Shown: positions 11,972-23,467 of the stretch, in pieces
How positions within the stretch are numbered: position 1 is the first letter of the stretch
Layout of the letters: each line of letters opens with the position of its first letter
Assembly (NCBI RefSeq): GCF_009905375.1
Contig: NC_133649.1
Coordinates: 231,669,792-231,733,791 of the forward strand
Length of the DNA stretch: 64,000 nucleotides
From: Apium graveolens
Lineage: Eukaryota > Streptophyta > Magnoliopsida > Apiales > Apiaceae
Reading direction: 5' to 3'
Position numbers and translations under genes: made by a program
Notes under the pieces: model-generated
What the model was told of the DNA's origin: nothing
Databases searched by the model: none
What the model saw: the letters and a program-made list of their open reading frames with translations, nothing else

Positions 11972-13461
11972 TACAGGTTTGAGTCCCTGATTTAGGTTAG
12001 GAATAGAGTCAAAAGAGTACGTGAAGGTTTATATCTAAATGTGAGTCAGCAACTCAATCAGAGGAGCGAGTCTATGAGTTTAGTCAAGGTTTTCAGAGAC
12101 GTAACCTTGAAATCTATTGAGGATTGGCTGGAACTACCCTAGCCTAGAGTACGGTTCCTTCGTGTATATATATATTGTTGGTAAGCTTCGATAGAGACTT
12201 TTAGTTTTCCTCTCGAGAAAAACAAGTCTGATCGCGAGAATTCAGTTTTTGTGCGGATCCTTGGTGTGTCAGATTTAGAGACACCCATATTATCCCTAAA
12301 TATAGCATTTTCGATGTCAAGGGATGTTGATGGACCAAGTGTGTGACCTCGGTGAGTTGGGACAATATGATAATAGTCGGTGGTTGCTATGACAGCCAAG
12401 TTCCGTGAAATACGGGGATCAGTACTGTTGTTATATCTTAAATCTTAAATGCATTTTTTGAGACATTTTTGTTTCCCAGAATGAATGTTTGTTTCCCGAT
12501 AAGTTGCTTATTTATCTGCAAGGAAGTCAAATTTGAAGTAAGTAACTTAGGTTTCTGTTGATCCCATTATTAATCAGATTTCTCCCTCCCTATTTGTGAA
12601 TTTTCTATTTAAACCTTGCTTCTTTCCTCGGTTATTCTATCGGATGATTGAGGCAAACAATGCACATGATTTGACTGTTTGTCTGTGTGACAAAGGGTCT
12701 GGTGGGACGCCACCGAATTATGTGTTATGACCGTATGGTACTAAGACTGGCCATCTTCTTCACGATTTCTTCTTATTTGATTCACCTGAGTTGGAAATTT
12801 CATATTCTGTAATAATGAATTTCTGCGATTAGATGGTCCTCGTTATTGAGAGCAAATAAGAGTGACTGTCGGGAAGAATGAGAGTCCTATATCAAGATCT
12901 TATTTAAGAATAATGGTAACCGCGAGAGTTCAGGATCTGACGATGGAGTTATAGCCTCGGGAAAAGTGAATCAGTGGTTGATGAATCACTTGTGGGTGAA
13001 AAGAAATCATCTCTAGAGGAATGGTTGGTTGAAATTTGGACTATGGTGCCTTGAAGAGTCCCGCTTTCCTTAATCCGACCTGATTTACCAGTTTGATCTA
13101 TGTAATTGGTGGTTGATATAGCCAGCCAAATCTTGTAGTATATCAGATTAGTGTTGATGTGGTAATAAAGCAGTGACGGGAAGTTAGTCAGTTGTTGATG
13201 TATTAAGGAGCCATGCTACGGTGATTAGTTTCTTTATATTTCAGTTTTTCTGTACTGTTGTTGATTCTGCTACTATCATTCTTGCTATTGTTGCTAGTGC
13301 TGCTAATCTAGATTTCTTTTGTAAATAGACCCCGATACTAAAGACATGGGTACTGTGATTGGGCAGCATTTTCCTGATATAGGTGCACCATTTAAATAGT
13401 GATATCTTTTGTCAAATATTTCTTTATGTTTTGAATAAACTCATTTATATCTTACAGGAAG
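11972..13461 (+). other. Gypsy-1 leader with eroded upstream ORF
   Basis: About 1.5 kb lies between the primer site and gag. Around 12170-12300 it aligns loosely with the start of the proline-rich upstream ORF of gypsy-2 (shared ctcgrgaaa and gcggayccttgg words), but no open frame remains. It ends with a pyrimidine-containing stretch and CTTACAG four bases before the gag ATG, an acceptor-like arrangement also found in gypsy-2. Confidence 0.6.
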
Positions 13462-14640
13462 ATGCCACCCAAGAAAGCTACCCAGTCTAAAGAAAATAGT
13501 AGTAGTTTTGCGGAGGATCCAACTATAAATGAAATTCTAGACTTGTTGCGCCAGCAGCACCAATAACAGTTGTAGTTAATCCAACAGGTTCAGCAACAGC
13601 AACAGCAAGGAGTGAACCAAAGTGCTAGTTTCAAATCCTTTCAGAATGTTAACCCTCCTGAGTTTAAAGGTGAATCTAATCCAATAGGTTCTGGAGCATG
13701 GTTAATGGAGATGGAGAAAGCTTTCAATCTTGTCCAAGTAAGTGATAATCTTAAGACTTATTATGCAAGCTACTTTTTAAAAAATGAAACGAGTTACTGG
13801 TGGGAGTCAACCAGATCGTTAGAAGGAGAAGGCCATGTTCCATGGGCTAGGTTTACTGAGTTGGTTTTGGAAAAGTATTTCCCAGATTGTGTGCGGAGTC
13901 AAATGGAGATTGAGTTTCTAGAATTGAAGCAAGGAGATAGAAGTGTAGCTGAGTATGAGGCTAAGTTCACAAAGTTGGCTAGGTTTATACTAGATTATGT
14001 ACGCTCTAAAGCTCAGAAGGCAAGGAGGTTTCAATAAGGATTGAAGCCTGAAATTCATAGTGGAGTGGTGGCATTGCAACTCAAGACGTATCCTTCCGTA
14101 GTTCAGGCCTCCTTAGTAATTAAATTTGATCAGAAGTTAGCTGCTAGAGAAAAAGAAGATAGGAAACAAAAGATAGATGGTATGGAAGAAGCATCAGGTC
14201 AAGAAGAATCCAGCCAGAAGTCTCAGAAAAAGGTTGGAAGGAGTAAGAATAAAGAATTTAGAGGGAAAAGTATTTCTTTAAACAGAATTAGTAACACCTC
14301 ATCCGGCCCTAATCAAGCGAAGTCGATTAAGTCGCCTATATCGGAGTGTAAGCAATGTGGTAAGAGGCATGGTGGAAGGTGTAAGGCAAATAGTGAATGT
14401 TTCAGGTGTGGATAGAAAGGACACTACGCGTCAGAATATAAGGTGGAAAATCCAGGAGTCGCCTGTTACAACTGTGGCAAGGTGGGGCATGTTGCCAAGA
14501 ACTGTAGAAGTGCTTCTCGAGATAGCATGGGAGGTGGTGCATCAAAAGGTTTGACGTCCAGTACAGCCAAGGCTAAGACTTATACTATGAGTAAAAGATC
14601 AACTACTCAAGACCCTCATAAAGAACCAGGGCAATGATTG
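13462..14640 (+). pseudogene. gag: Gypsy-1 gag polyprotein, broken by stops
   Basis: This is the structural protein of the retrotransposon particle. The ATG at 13462 starts MPPKKATQSK, like gypsy-2 gag. A short Gln-rich stretch precedes the retrotransposon gag domain (13612-14037), with PPEFKGESNP, YWWEST and FPDCVRSQMEIEFLELKQG. Three zinc-knuckle-like motifs follow: CKQCGKRHGGRC, CFRCG broken by a stop, and the intact CYNCGKVGHVAKNC (14464-14505). In-frame stops occur at 13564, 13573, 14035 and 14413. At 14035 the aligned gypsy-2 codon is CAA. Protease sequence is not recognisable downstream. Confidence 0.88.
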
Positions 14641-16410
14641 ATTACCATAAAAGCCAATAGTAAGGTAAGTTTATATGTGCAGAAGCAATATAGGAAGTTC
14701 TTCTAATCATGCGAGAAAAGGAGTAATAAGCTAAGAATATAAGGTAGATCCACCATGTGCAAAGATACGAAGAAGAAAATACCTAAGCTGAGGGAAGTTT
14801 GAGTAATAAATAAATGCCCTGGAGTCTCTGGAGGCCAGTGGAATGAAATAATTAGTTCGATAATTATAAAAGTTATTGGAAGGAGGAAAGTGAGCATACC
14901 AGTGATATTGTTGGAGAAGAGGAATGGAATTATGAGGTTGTGTACTTATTATCGGAAGTTTAATAAAATGACGAATAAGAATAAGTAACCCCTATTAAGA
15001 ATTAACTACTTATGTGACCTAATTCAAGGAGTGTGTTATTTCTCGGGGATTGACTTAAGATCCAGTCTGAGGACATATCCAAGATTGTGATTAGAATGAG
15101 TTATGAACATTGTAAGTTCTGGTGATATTACGTGGAGTAGCAAGTGTATCTGTTGTCTATAAGGAATTAAGGAACATGGTGTATAAGGAGTTCTTGGATA
15201 AGCGAATTATATTTATTGATAACATCCTCAGATATTCAAAGATTAAGAAAGTCTGTGTAGAACGTTCAAGGATTTCCCTATGAAGACTAGAAGGGAGTAA
15301 ACTATATGCTAAGTTTTCCAGTATGAATTTTAGCTGAGATAAACAAAGGATTCCGATCTTTCCATTAAAAATCACCTAAACATAGCCGATATAGTAACAG
15401 ATGCCCTGTGCAGAAGGAAATGATCGAATGTGATTAAAACCATGGAGTAGTTAATAAAAGAACCGGAAAGAGTGGAATGTGAAGTTCAAATACCTGAAGG
15501 TTGGAAGAAGTGAAAATATGAGATTACTTTCTAGCCTTAATTGATGGAAATAAGTAAGAAGTGTTCGAATGTTTGGAATTAAGTTGAAAGTGCGTACCAT
15601 CTATCATCCATAGACGAAGGGCCAAGGTGAAAAGATGACTCAGACAATATAAGATATGTAGGGAGTATATATGTTTGGATTTAAAAGGAAACTGAAGTAA
15701 TCACTTACCATTAATTGAGTTTTTCTATGTTGATAATTATCATGCTAGTAGGGGAATGCTACCTTGCAAAGCCCTATGCGGACATAAGTATGGATTCCCC
15801 TCTATTATGAGAAAGTGGGAGTAGAAATATTGTTAAGTCCTGAGCTAATTCAGTACATCAAGAGTATAGTGGTGTTGATTCAGAAAAGAGTTGAAACAGC
15901 TCGGGATAGACAGAGAAAGAAAGCGGATTTGCATCGAAAGAATATGGATATAGAATTAGGATCGTTGGTGCATGCAAAAGTTTCACCTTGAAAGAGATTG
16001 ATTAAGTTTGAATAGAAGGGACAAGTAGAGTCCTATATGTATTGAATCATTCTAGGTATATAGATATATAGGTAAAGTTGTGCTATGAGTGGATGTTGTC
16101 GCCGCAGTTGCAATATATATATATATATATATATATATAATGTGTTCCATGTGGCAATGTTAAGGCAATATATATCTGATTCGAACCAAGTCATTGATTA
16201 GGAGCCAATGGGCTCTTATCCAAATTTATTCTGCGTGGAATGACCGATCCAAATCCTAGATCGTTAAGAGTGAGTCCTTAGGAATGAGTTTATATCCCTA
16301 ATGAATATGCTTTGCATAAATCCTCGAGTCAAAGAGTCTACTTGGAAGTTAGAGTCAGATATGCTTGACAAATATCCTCATTTGTTTAATCAAATCAGAT
16401 TCTGGGGACA
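14641..16410 (+). pseudogene. Gypsy-1 pol remnants
   Basis: Fragments in shifting frames follow the gypsy-2 pol order. A reverse transcriptase piece near 15045-15130 matches IDLRSG, and FIDNILRYSK (canonical FIDDILIYS) lies near 15210-15240. Integrase pieces near 15590-15740 recall YHPQTDGQ and the following helix. A Q-K-K-A-D-L-H linker lies near 15880-15950, and a chromodomain remnant near 16200-16390. The protease, most of RNase H and the integrase zinc finger are missing. It is non-functional. Confidence 0.8.
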
Positions 16411-16420
16411 GAATCGTTTT

Positions 16421-16433
16421 AAGGGGGGAAGGA
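16421..16433 (+). other. Polypurine tract of gypsy-1
   Basis: AAGGGGGGAAGGA directly precedes the 3' LTR. Confidence 0.9.
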
Positions 16434-18661
16434 TATAACGACTCGTATATCTTTGTACTATTTAAATGTGTCATTGTTGATTAATAACCAAATAAAATAT
16501 GTGTATTGGTTTTGACCGCTATGTGTTGTTTTTTATTATCTATGTGTGATTTATGGTGTACAGGGTTGTTCGCGTAATTAATTATTCAGTAGTACTGAAT
16601 TGTTTTCACCTTTAAAAGTGGATTTAATGCAACTTGATTTGCATAAATATTTGGAATGTCTCTAAAATATATTTTATGGTTTTATAATTACAAAAATTAT
16701 TTTTGGGATTTTATAAAAGTTAGAAATCAATATTTCATCAATTATTTAGCCCTGTATGATTTTATGATTGCATTTATTTGTAAAATCCGTACTTAATTCC
16801 AGAATTCTTCAAAACTTATGAAACTCATATTTATTTAAGTTTGGAATATTCTGAGAATTTTTAAATTATTTTGGGAATTTTGGAATGGAGATTTATTGTA
16901 GTTGTTGTTGTTGTGAAATTTGTGTTGTGGCGTCGAATTGCTTCGACTGGTTAGCCGATAAACAAAGGAAGTGCTGCCCGATTTCCGGGAAATCAAACTA
17001 CGGAAATACAGGAGCATATCCGGTAATTATCGGGAGGTCGAGCGAATATATAGATATATATACCTTTTATACGAAACTTCATTGTATGTTGTGGTGGAAT
17101 AATTTGCTAAAATTCAATAACCCTGATTTCGTAAAATTACGAGTATACATATTTTCTGGAAACGAACACCGAAACCGATTTTCGGGAACGTGAGCCCTAA
17201 TTTTTTTGTGTGTTATTATAATATGAATAAGTACGAGTTGGGATGTGTTATCGTATGAGTAGGTTGTTAGTGAGGATACGTCAAGCATACCTGGTCATCT
17301 AACGTAGGGTATCTGGACTCTGTAGGTTCTAGTTGAAGGACTCCAAAAGTGATATCGAAATAAAGCTGACCTAGTGATCAGTCGATAAGCGTAGTGAGGT
17401 TCCAAGCGAAGGACCTGAACATTAAAGTCGGATCCAGGATAGTCTGATAGTAAGGCAATAAAGTCGAGCGTCCAAGTCAGTGTAAGGTCAATCGGTATTA
17501 GTTATAAAGCTCTGCAAGGCAAGTACCCCTGACCATACTCTTGTGGTTCAGTATATATGAGTAACTGTTATTTTATTCTCGTAATGGAACAGAAACATTT
17601 TAAGTTACGTATCCACTGTATTTGAAATTGTTGTTTAAAATTATGTTTTGTGGAAAAGTAACTTCTGAAAGCACCTACCTCTAAACGTGATTAAAATGGA
17701 AAGAAGTTTTGAATAGTGTGCTGTGACATAATGGTTTTAAAAAGAGATAGGTGACAGTGATTTTGGAAACTGGATAAAGAGAAGGTTTTGATTCACCTAT
17801 GTCGTGGAATATTTTGATCCACCTATGTCGTGGAACTTTGGAAAGAGTAAAAAGGGAATTCGGTTGATTAATTAGAATTGAGTAGGCGTAAGTGGCTAAT
17901 TCGGTTGGGTGCTCTGTTTAACCGATTAGTCCAGCGTTGGGGGAAAGACCTAGCTAGTCTTTTCCCAAGTTTCGGAACACATTCTTTATCCTGGATGGCC
18001 GTTAGTCGCTGTCCGGTGAGGGTAGACTGATCATCTATCTTCACCCAATAAACATCCAGTAGATTTGATTGATTCAGTTTTAAACTTGTTTAACAAATCA
18101 ACTTGTTGAGACAGATGATTTGAAAATGAAATAACATGCTAAGATTTAACTTTGGTATTTACAAACAGCACACTACTACATTTATTTTGTTGATAGCATG
18201 TAAATTTTGAATATCCAGTTTATAAATGTTTACCATGTGTTGCAAATGAGCTATAATCTCTGTTCCTGTCACTGTTTTATCATAAACTATTTTACTTGTT
18301 GTTCATATAGTGGTACTACTGAGTAAGTGATTGCTCACCCTTGCAGAATGTTTTATATATGTATTGCAAATGCCCAGAAGATTCTTTCATGATAGTCGGG
18401 CAGAGTTTTAGTTCCTTCCATGTCAGGCTTCTCTGAGGTAGTTGTGTTAGACCAAAGATGGTCTATTGAGTTGCTGTATTAAGTTAGTTGTGTCAAATTG
18501 ACTTGTGTAAGTTGGTCTTGTAATAGTTGTAACCTAAATCATACCTAAACTTGGAAAAGATCTTGGTAAAGGGGTCGTGATTATATTTTATCATTGAATT
18601 GTTTATCTTATGGTTGTTGTTAATGACGTCAACCCCTTACCCCGGGGTTGAGGCCGTCACA
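16434..18661 (+). repeat. 3' LTR of gypsy-1
   Basis: It runs from TATAACGACTCG to GCCGTCACA and is followed by the TATAC duplication at 18662-18666. It matches the 5' LTR along its length, with scattered substitutions and a 46-bp block near 17387-17432 that the 5' copy lacks. It carries the donor GCAAGT (17519-17524) and TGACGTCA (18624-18631). A (TA)n run (about 16110-16140) lies upstream in the internal region, not in this LTR. Confidence 0.92.
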
Positions 18662-18666
18662 TATAC

Positions 18667-18900
18667 CATATTTATTTCCACCTCAATCCACTATGACTAT
18701 AAAAATTAGTAAATATCTCGAAGTCTGCGCATCCCAATCACGTGCACTAATTTCTTGAAAGGAGTGGTAGGAAGCGCATTTGTAAACAGATCTGCTGGAT
18801 TCTCAGATGAAAAAAATTGACAAACATCAATCTCCTTTCTTTGTTGAAGTTCATGAGTAAAGAAGAACTTTGGGCCTATATGTTTCCGTTAGATATTGAA
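18667..18900 (-). pseudogene. Ale-like copia RNase H C-terminal fragment
   Basis: Read on the minus strand, one frame gives KHIGPKFFFTHELQ, ENPADLFTNALPT and KKLVHVIGMRRLRDIY and then stops. This is the standard end of Ty1/copia RNase H (canonical NxADLFTKALP and IGMRRL). It is the continuation of the element whose 3' end and LTR lie at 9434-9770, separated by the gypsy-1 insertion. It is truncated at 18901, where a SIRE-like LTR starts. Confidence 0.88.
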
Positions 18901-20207
18901 TGCAAAAAAATGTAATACATAAGGAGGGTGAATGTGTTTCTTAGATTTTACTTGGCTTTTAAAACTGTTTGGATTATGGTTGAACAAAGCAGTTAAGAAA
19001 TATCGAGATATTATGTTTAACAGAAATCACACAAGATACAATATATCAAAACTCACGTAATTATGTTAATTAAGTTTGTCTTGCTACAAATCTGTGTTCT
19101 TGAAAATAAGAACTCAGATTCTATCTTGAGAAAATATAAGATTTTTTAGATCTGTTTGTTGCTTCTAAACTAAGGACACGTGCATGCTTTCTAGACTAGA
19201 AACACGGGTTTACAAAACTTGCACTAAAATGTACTAAACTAATTTTTAAAGCAAACTTGTTTATTTCCTTTTCCGGTGTTAGCAAATCTGTTCATAATCT
19301 TGCAGGTCTGTGACCATCCTTTGTCCAGTGAATCTTGGCCCTTGATCTTGTATTCTTCAAGCTGCTTTTGTAGACTTTCCAATTCAGTGAATGAATTGTT
19401 TGTTGACTGATAATCTTGAATCTTGAATTTGTCTATATTCTAAATTTGAGATAGTATGTCGAGATCTCTTTTTGTTTTGTAGAGAAGTGACATATCGATA
19501 AGTAAAATGACTTATCAATATCTCAAGTTCTCGACATATGTAAATGACTTGTCGAGGTCTCCAGTTCTCGACATGTAGAATAACTTATCGACATCTCCAG
19601 TTCTCGATATAGGATTTTGACTTCTCGACATCTTGAGTTCTCTACATGAAAAATTTGACTTGCTGATCTCTTAGATCTCTACATGGAGAAATGACTTGTC
19701 GATATCTCTGAGATCTCTACATACACATTTTGACTTTTCGATATCTCTGAGATCTCTACATGAGGTATTGACTTGTCGATATCTCCAGTTCTCTATATTT
19801 TCATTGGACTTGTTGATATCCGAGATCTCTATATGCAGAAATAACTTGTCGATATCTCATGGGACTTCTCTATAAGTCATTTTGGAGTTCGTGACTGACT
19901 TCTCGATATCTCTTGATCCGTGACTTGTCGATATCTTGACTTAGAACATTTTTCTTAGAACAACATTATTCAAATCCAAGCTACTACACTTTTCTCTGAG
20001 GCATGATCAAGGATTGATCTTCTTCCATAGTTTATTCATCAGCTTGAAAACTGTTCACACAAAAATCCTCCAATCTAATCTACTAAACATATTTGTAGAC
20101 TCAAGAAATACAATTACAGAATACAAATACTGATTATCAGACAACTTAGTTTTAGGGATGTCAATATGACTTAGTATTTTTATTATACAGGCATGTCTTA
20201 CATAACA
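18901..20207 (-). repeat. 3' LTR of a minus-strand SIRE-like copia element
   Basis: On the minus strand it begins TGTTATGTAAGAC and ends TTTTGCA (plus-strand 18901 tgcaaaa). It follows a polypurine tract at 20208-20221. It is about 1.3 kb long and holds a minisatellite at about 19500-19930. The length, the polypurine tract and the adjoining env-like coding sequence support a SIRE/Maximus-type element. The inner end is placed by the TG/CA rule. Confidence 0.8.
19500..19935 (-). repeat. Minisatellite of about 37-bp units inside the SIRE-like LTR
   Basis: Roughly eleven imperfect units occur, each with GACTTGTCGATATCTC or a variant, followed by gagatctctacatg or ccagttctcgacatg. Starts at about 19509, 19546, 19582 and 19619 show a period near 37 bp. 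Units contain the palindromic words GAGATCTC and TATCGATA-like GTCGATATC. The array lies in the U3 half of the LTR, upstream of transcription. Confidence 0.85.
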
Positions 20208-20267
20208 ATCTCCCCCAATTTCTGAGAAGATTGTTTATCACAAATTAATGCTTGATAACAAGACTAA
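20208..20267 (-). other. Polypurine tract and 3' end of the minus-strand SIRE-like element
   Basis: The minus strand reads AAATTGGGGGAGAT directly before the LTR. The remaining bases are untranslated 3' sequence, cut at ACTAA (20263-20267) by gypsy-3. The sequence resumes at 32084. Confidence 0.85.
20263..20267. repeat. Left target-site duplication of gypsy-3 (ACTAA)
   Basis: ACTAA precedes the 5' LTR and is repeated exactly at 32084-32088. Confidence 0.92.
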
Positions 20268-22723
20268 TGTAATAACCCCAAAATTTTGAACTTTTTGGTA
20301 ACCCTTATGAATAGTATTTTAGCTGATATTGCTGAATAAGAAAACTGTTCATGCCACACTATGTAGGGTTTCTTTTATGGATATTATGAGATTTTATTGG
20401 TACTCTATATGGTATATAAGTGTATGTAAAGATCGTCAGAATCCAAATTTGAACCTTTTGATTTTTCCCGAAAATCCACCAGATATCGAAAGAATTGAGT
20501 ATAAGGTAACAGGATAAAAAGGATTTAAATTCAAGGATTTTAATAGAGGATCATAAAAAGGATTATAATGTATTGAGAAAGGTTAAGGGAACCTAAGTAA
20601 TAAGATCCCGGGTATGATCCCTCAAACGAGAAACGAGAACGAAAGTTAAGCGAACCGTATAACAGATCAGCGGTCATTAGGCAAACAATTAGGAAGTTAA
20701 TCAAGGAGGTTAGGGATGATGAGGTCATCCAACCATTAAGAAGAGGGCAGGTAAGGGATGATGACATCACAAAGTGACATAAGCATGACATAAGGGGAAG
20801 GAGGTGTGGTTGATTTAAAACCACACAAAGTTCAAGGTTAGAAAGGTAATTAACCAAAAACAAAAAAAAAACAACCAACCAAAATAAATCAAAGCAAAAC
20901 ACAAAAATCATTTCACTTCTTCAAGCATTTGCTCTCGGCTTTTCTTCATTCCAAGAAGAAAAATTTTCAAAATTCAAGTTCCAAGCTTCCTAAATTGGTA
21001 AGATAATTCTCTAGTACTCCTTATGCATAGTTATGGCTATTCTATAAGTTTAAGCCTCCAAATCATTCACAATCTTCTCCAAGAAATCAATGAAGAAGAT
21101 AATGAATAGTGATTTCAAGATTTTTAACTTGATTTTTCTTGTTTTTCCTTTAAGATCTAAGCATCCCTAAGACATCTCAAGGCTTCTTAAGGCTTCCTAG
21201 CTACTCACATCACTTCAAGGAAGGTATATCATCTCCAAACCCTAGATTTACTTTGTATATTAGGATGATTTTGGTTGTTATGGTAAAAGAGTAGCTTGAT
21301 GCTTGTTGGTTTAGAGTTTGGGTTGGAATGGTAGTGAATTGAATGTTGAAATCTTATTAAATGGTTAAAGTACTTAAGTATAGTTTAAATTCAAGTTTAA
21401 GAATAAGTATAATTGTTAATATTGAGTTGATTGGGGCTGTTATGATGTAGTGTGGATGGATGTTGGTTGTATGAATGAATTGGGCTTGATTGGTGATTGA
21501 ATTGGAATCGTATAAAATTGGGAAATCGTGTAAACATAGCCGTCGTAATGTCCGATTACTTTAGACTGCTTTTGTTCATAACATTAGGACCTGAGAACTC
21601 CCTGCTAGGTTTTGACCATTGCCATGTTTAGATAGTTCATGTTACGAGCTTCATTTTGATATGAGGTTCGTTTGTTTCCGATGTACGGTTTAGGAGAAAC
21701 GGCCGTTTTAAGTAACGACGTTTCGCGAACGAACCATTACCCCTTGCCTTACTTTGAAACATAGGTTAAGGACCTTAAAGGACTAATTGGAGTATGAAAC
21801 AATTATGTTAAGTGGTTTAGGCATTGTTAAGACACTCGCGAAATAATCGCCTTAAAACTCATAATGGTTAAATTATTAAAAATGGTGGAGCCGAGGGTAC
21901 TCGAGTGACTTAAGAGAATCAGTAAGCGCAAAGCGAGCGTTAGAGTCTAATTTGGTTAAAGTATAGATTTACAAGTGACTTTGATTTAATTCCAACTCAC
22001 ATGTTGTTTATAGGTTACCAGACTCGTCCCGAGCCATTTGTAACCCCCAGTCGCTCAGGCAAGTTTTCTACCCGTATAACTGTTATTGTGATGTATATGT
22101 GTATATGCATGATCTTGCGATAAATGCATATTTGTTATTAGCAAATTCTTGCGATATATTGTAGCATGTGATATGGTATATATGCATGCCTGTTTCATAT
22201 TCTTGATTTATATATCTGTTGGTTCAAATGCTTATAGTTGCATAATACCTATGCTAGAAATAAGCAGTATTTGAGTTTACCCTTAGTATAGGGGATCAAA
22301 AGGTGAACATATTTCTAAACCGGGAGTCGATGTTCCCGAGTATATTATATATATATATTAAATATATATATATATATATGGATATAGTTTTCAAAACTAT
22401 TGATCGAATAAGGTTTATTCGATAACGTTATTTTATTTAATGAATATTATTTGAATTCATTCGAGGACTTATGACTCTGTTTATTCTATTTAATGATTAT
22501 TAATTGGATATTCATTTGAGGATGTAAGACTCCGATTATTTTATTTAATGAATATTATTTATAATATTCATTCTAGGTATTATGACTCCGCTTATTTTGC
22601 TAAATAATATTCTTTATTTTATTAAAGAATAATGCTTCGATAATCAAACTTATTTTCGATTATTCAAATAAAGATAGTACTTTCATATAAGTATATCTTT
22701 GGTTATTTAATATCCATTTCAAG
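20268..22723 (+). repeat. 5' LTR of gypsy-3, truncated on its inner side
   Basis: It starts TGTAATAACCCC, as does the 3' LTR, and aligns with 28189-30655. Homology stops at ccatttcaag (22723), where the upstream ORF is joined. It keeps AG|GCAAGT (22057-22064), a (TA)n stretch near 22345-22378, and a three-unit tandem repeat at about 22432-22610. The last 1.4 kb, including the acceptor and U5 end, is missing. Confidence 0.9.
22432..22612 (+). repeat. Three-unit tandem repeat of about 60 bp in the gypsy-3 LTR
   Basis: Each unit reads tatttaatgaatattatttg, then a complementary attcattcgagg, then tatgactccg and ttatt. The first half can pair as an AATGAATATT...AATATTCATT hairpin. The same array is at about 30360-30535 in the 3' LTR. 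Confidence 0.75.
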
Positions 22724-23467
22724 AAGGATGAGATTCATATTGAGAATGTTGCGGTTGAGGATGTTATCCCAGAAGGGATGGTTGCCGAGGAGGATCTCGT
22801 GGAGGATCCTGACAAGAATGAAGAGAGGACCACTGAGGAATTGATGACCGTAGTCAGGGCGACTACCAGAGCAAGAATGGCCGCGAGGGTGGCACTAGAG
22901 GATGAAGAGTTACCAAGGGCACAAAGGTTAATGAGGGTAGAAGGAGTGGGGCCTTCCACGGCACCAATTATACCAGTATCAGACCCTCTTCCCGAGGTTC
23001 CTGAAGACATCCATGAGGTTCCACCAATTCATGTTCCCTCCCCTGTACAGAGCCCAGCACCTACTGAGGAAATGCCACCTTTATCTCCTGCACCATTGTC
23101 ACCTGATACCGTGCTTGGTTATCCATTTGGATCCCCTGGGCCTGCACCACCTGCACCCCATGGACTGCTAGATGCAACCACTCAGGCTTCTCTTATCGCC
23201 GATTATTACATGACTTTGGGTGGCCTGTCCGAGGCCCGTAATGTTAGGAGTGATCTGTTGGATCGACTTACTGCACCGAGGATTGAGGGCGGGGTACTTC
23301 CGGCAGGATTAGCTCATAGCATGGAAAGGATTGAGGCTACCACCCGTGTTACAGCTAGAGGCCATCTTGAGGGTCAGATTGATCCCGCTCTACTTGCCAC
23401 TATCTTAGACCTCATCACCTCTGTGATGGAGCAGGTTAGGGATGTCGTGCGTGCCCGCATTTCTTGA
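22724..23467 (+). CDS. Proline-rich ORF upstream of gag in gypsy-3
   Basis: This is an intact frame of 229 codons from ATG 22778, open further upstream to the deletion junction at 22724, so the original start may be lost. The N-terminal third is acidic then Arg-rich (VRATTRARMAARVALEDEE). The middle (residues about 65-125) is very Pro-rich (PIHVPSPVQSPAPTEEMPP). The C-terminal third is predicted helical and ends EQVRDVVRARIS. No zinc knuckle, protease or membrane segment is seen. It lies between the LTR and gag, like the ORF at 36798-37367 in gypsy-2, with similar composition and a similar VR-rich end. I know no function. That it stays open while gag and pol around it are shattered is notable. 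Confidence 0.7.
   Translation, partial: KDEIHIENVAVEDVIPEGMVAEEDLVEDPDKNEERTTEELMTVVRATTRARMAARVALEDEELPRAQRLMRVEGVGPSTAPIIPVSDPLPEVPEDIHEVPPIHVPSPVQSPAPTEEMPPLSPAPLSPDTVLGYPFGSPGPAPPAPHGLLDATTQASLIADYYMTLGGLSEARNVRSDLLDRLTAPRIEGGVLPAGLAHSMERIEATTRVTARGHLEGQIDPALLATILDLITSVMEQVRDVVRARIS

Larger units (their letters stand above)
9776..18661 (+). mobile_element. Ty3/gypsy chromovirus, decayed (gypsy-1)
   Basis: This 8.9-kb element has LTRs of about 2.2 kb, a tRNA-iMet primer site, gag, remnants of pol and an eroded chromodomain, a polypurine tract and a perfect TATAC duplication. It is closely related to gypsy-2: gag, pol order and LTR landmarks align. The internal region is about 1.4 kb shorter than in gypsy-2 and pol is heavily decayed. 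The LTRs start TATAAC rather than TGTAAC. It is inserted in the Ale-like copia on the opposite strand. Confidence 0.92.

Noticed and set aside
10228..17193. Paired frames at 10228-10476 and 16885-17193 as a duplicated small gene
   Set aside because: They are at the same place in the two LTRs of gypsy-1, with no known motif.
19500..19935. Regular short repeats that could be mistaken for a CRISPR array
   Set aside because: The units are imperfect, contiguous and have no unique spacers of constant size. They lie inside a plant LTR.
22735..23010. Ser-rich minus frame opposite the gypsy-3 upstream ORF
   Set aside because: It is an antisense shadow of the proline-rich ORF, whose codons read as Ser/Gly on the other strand.
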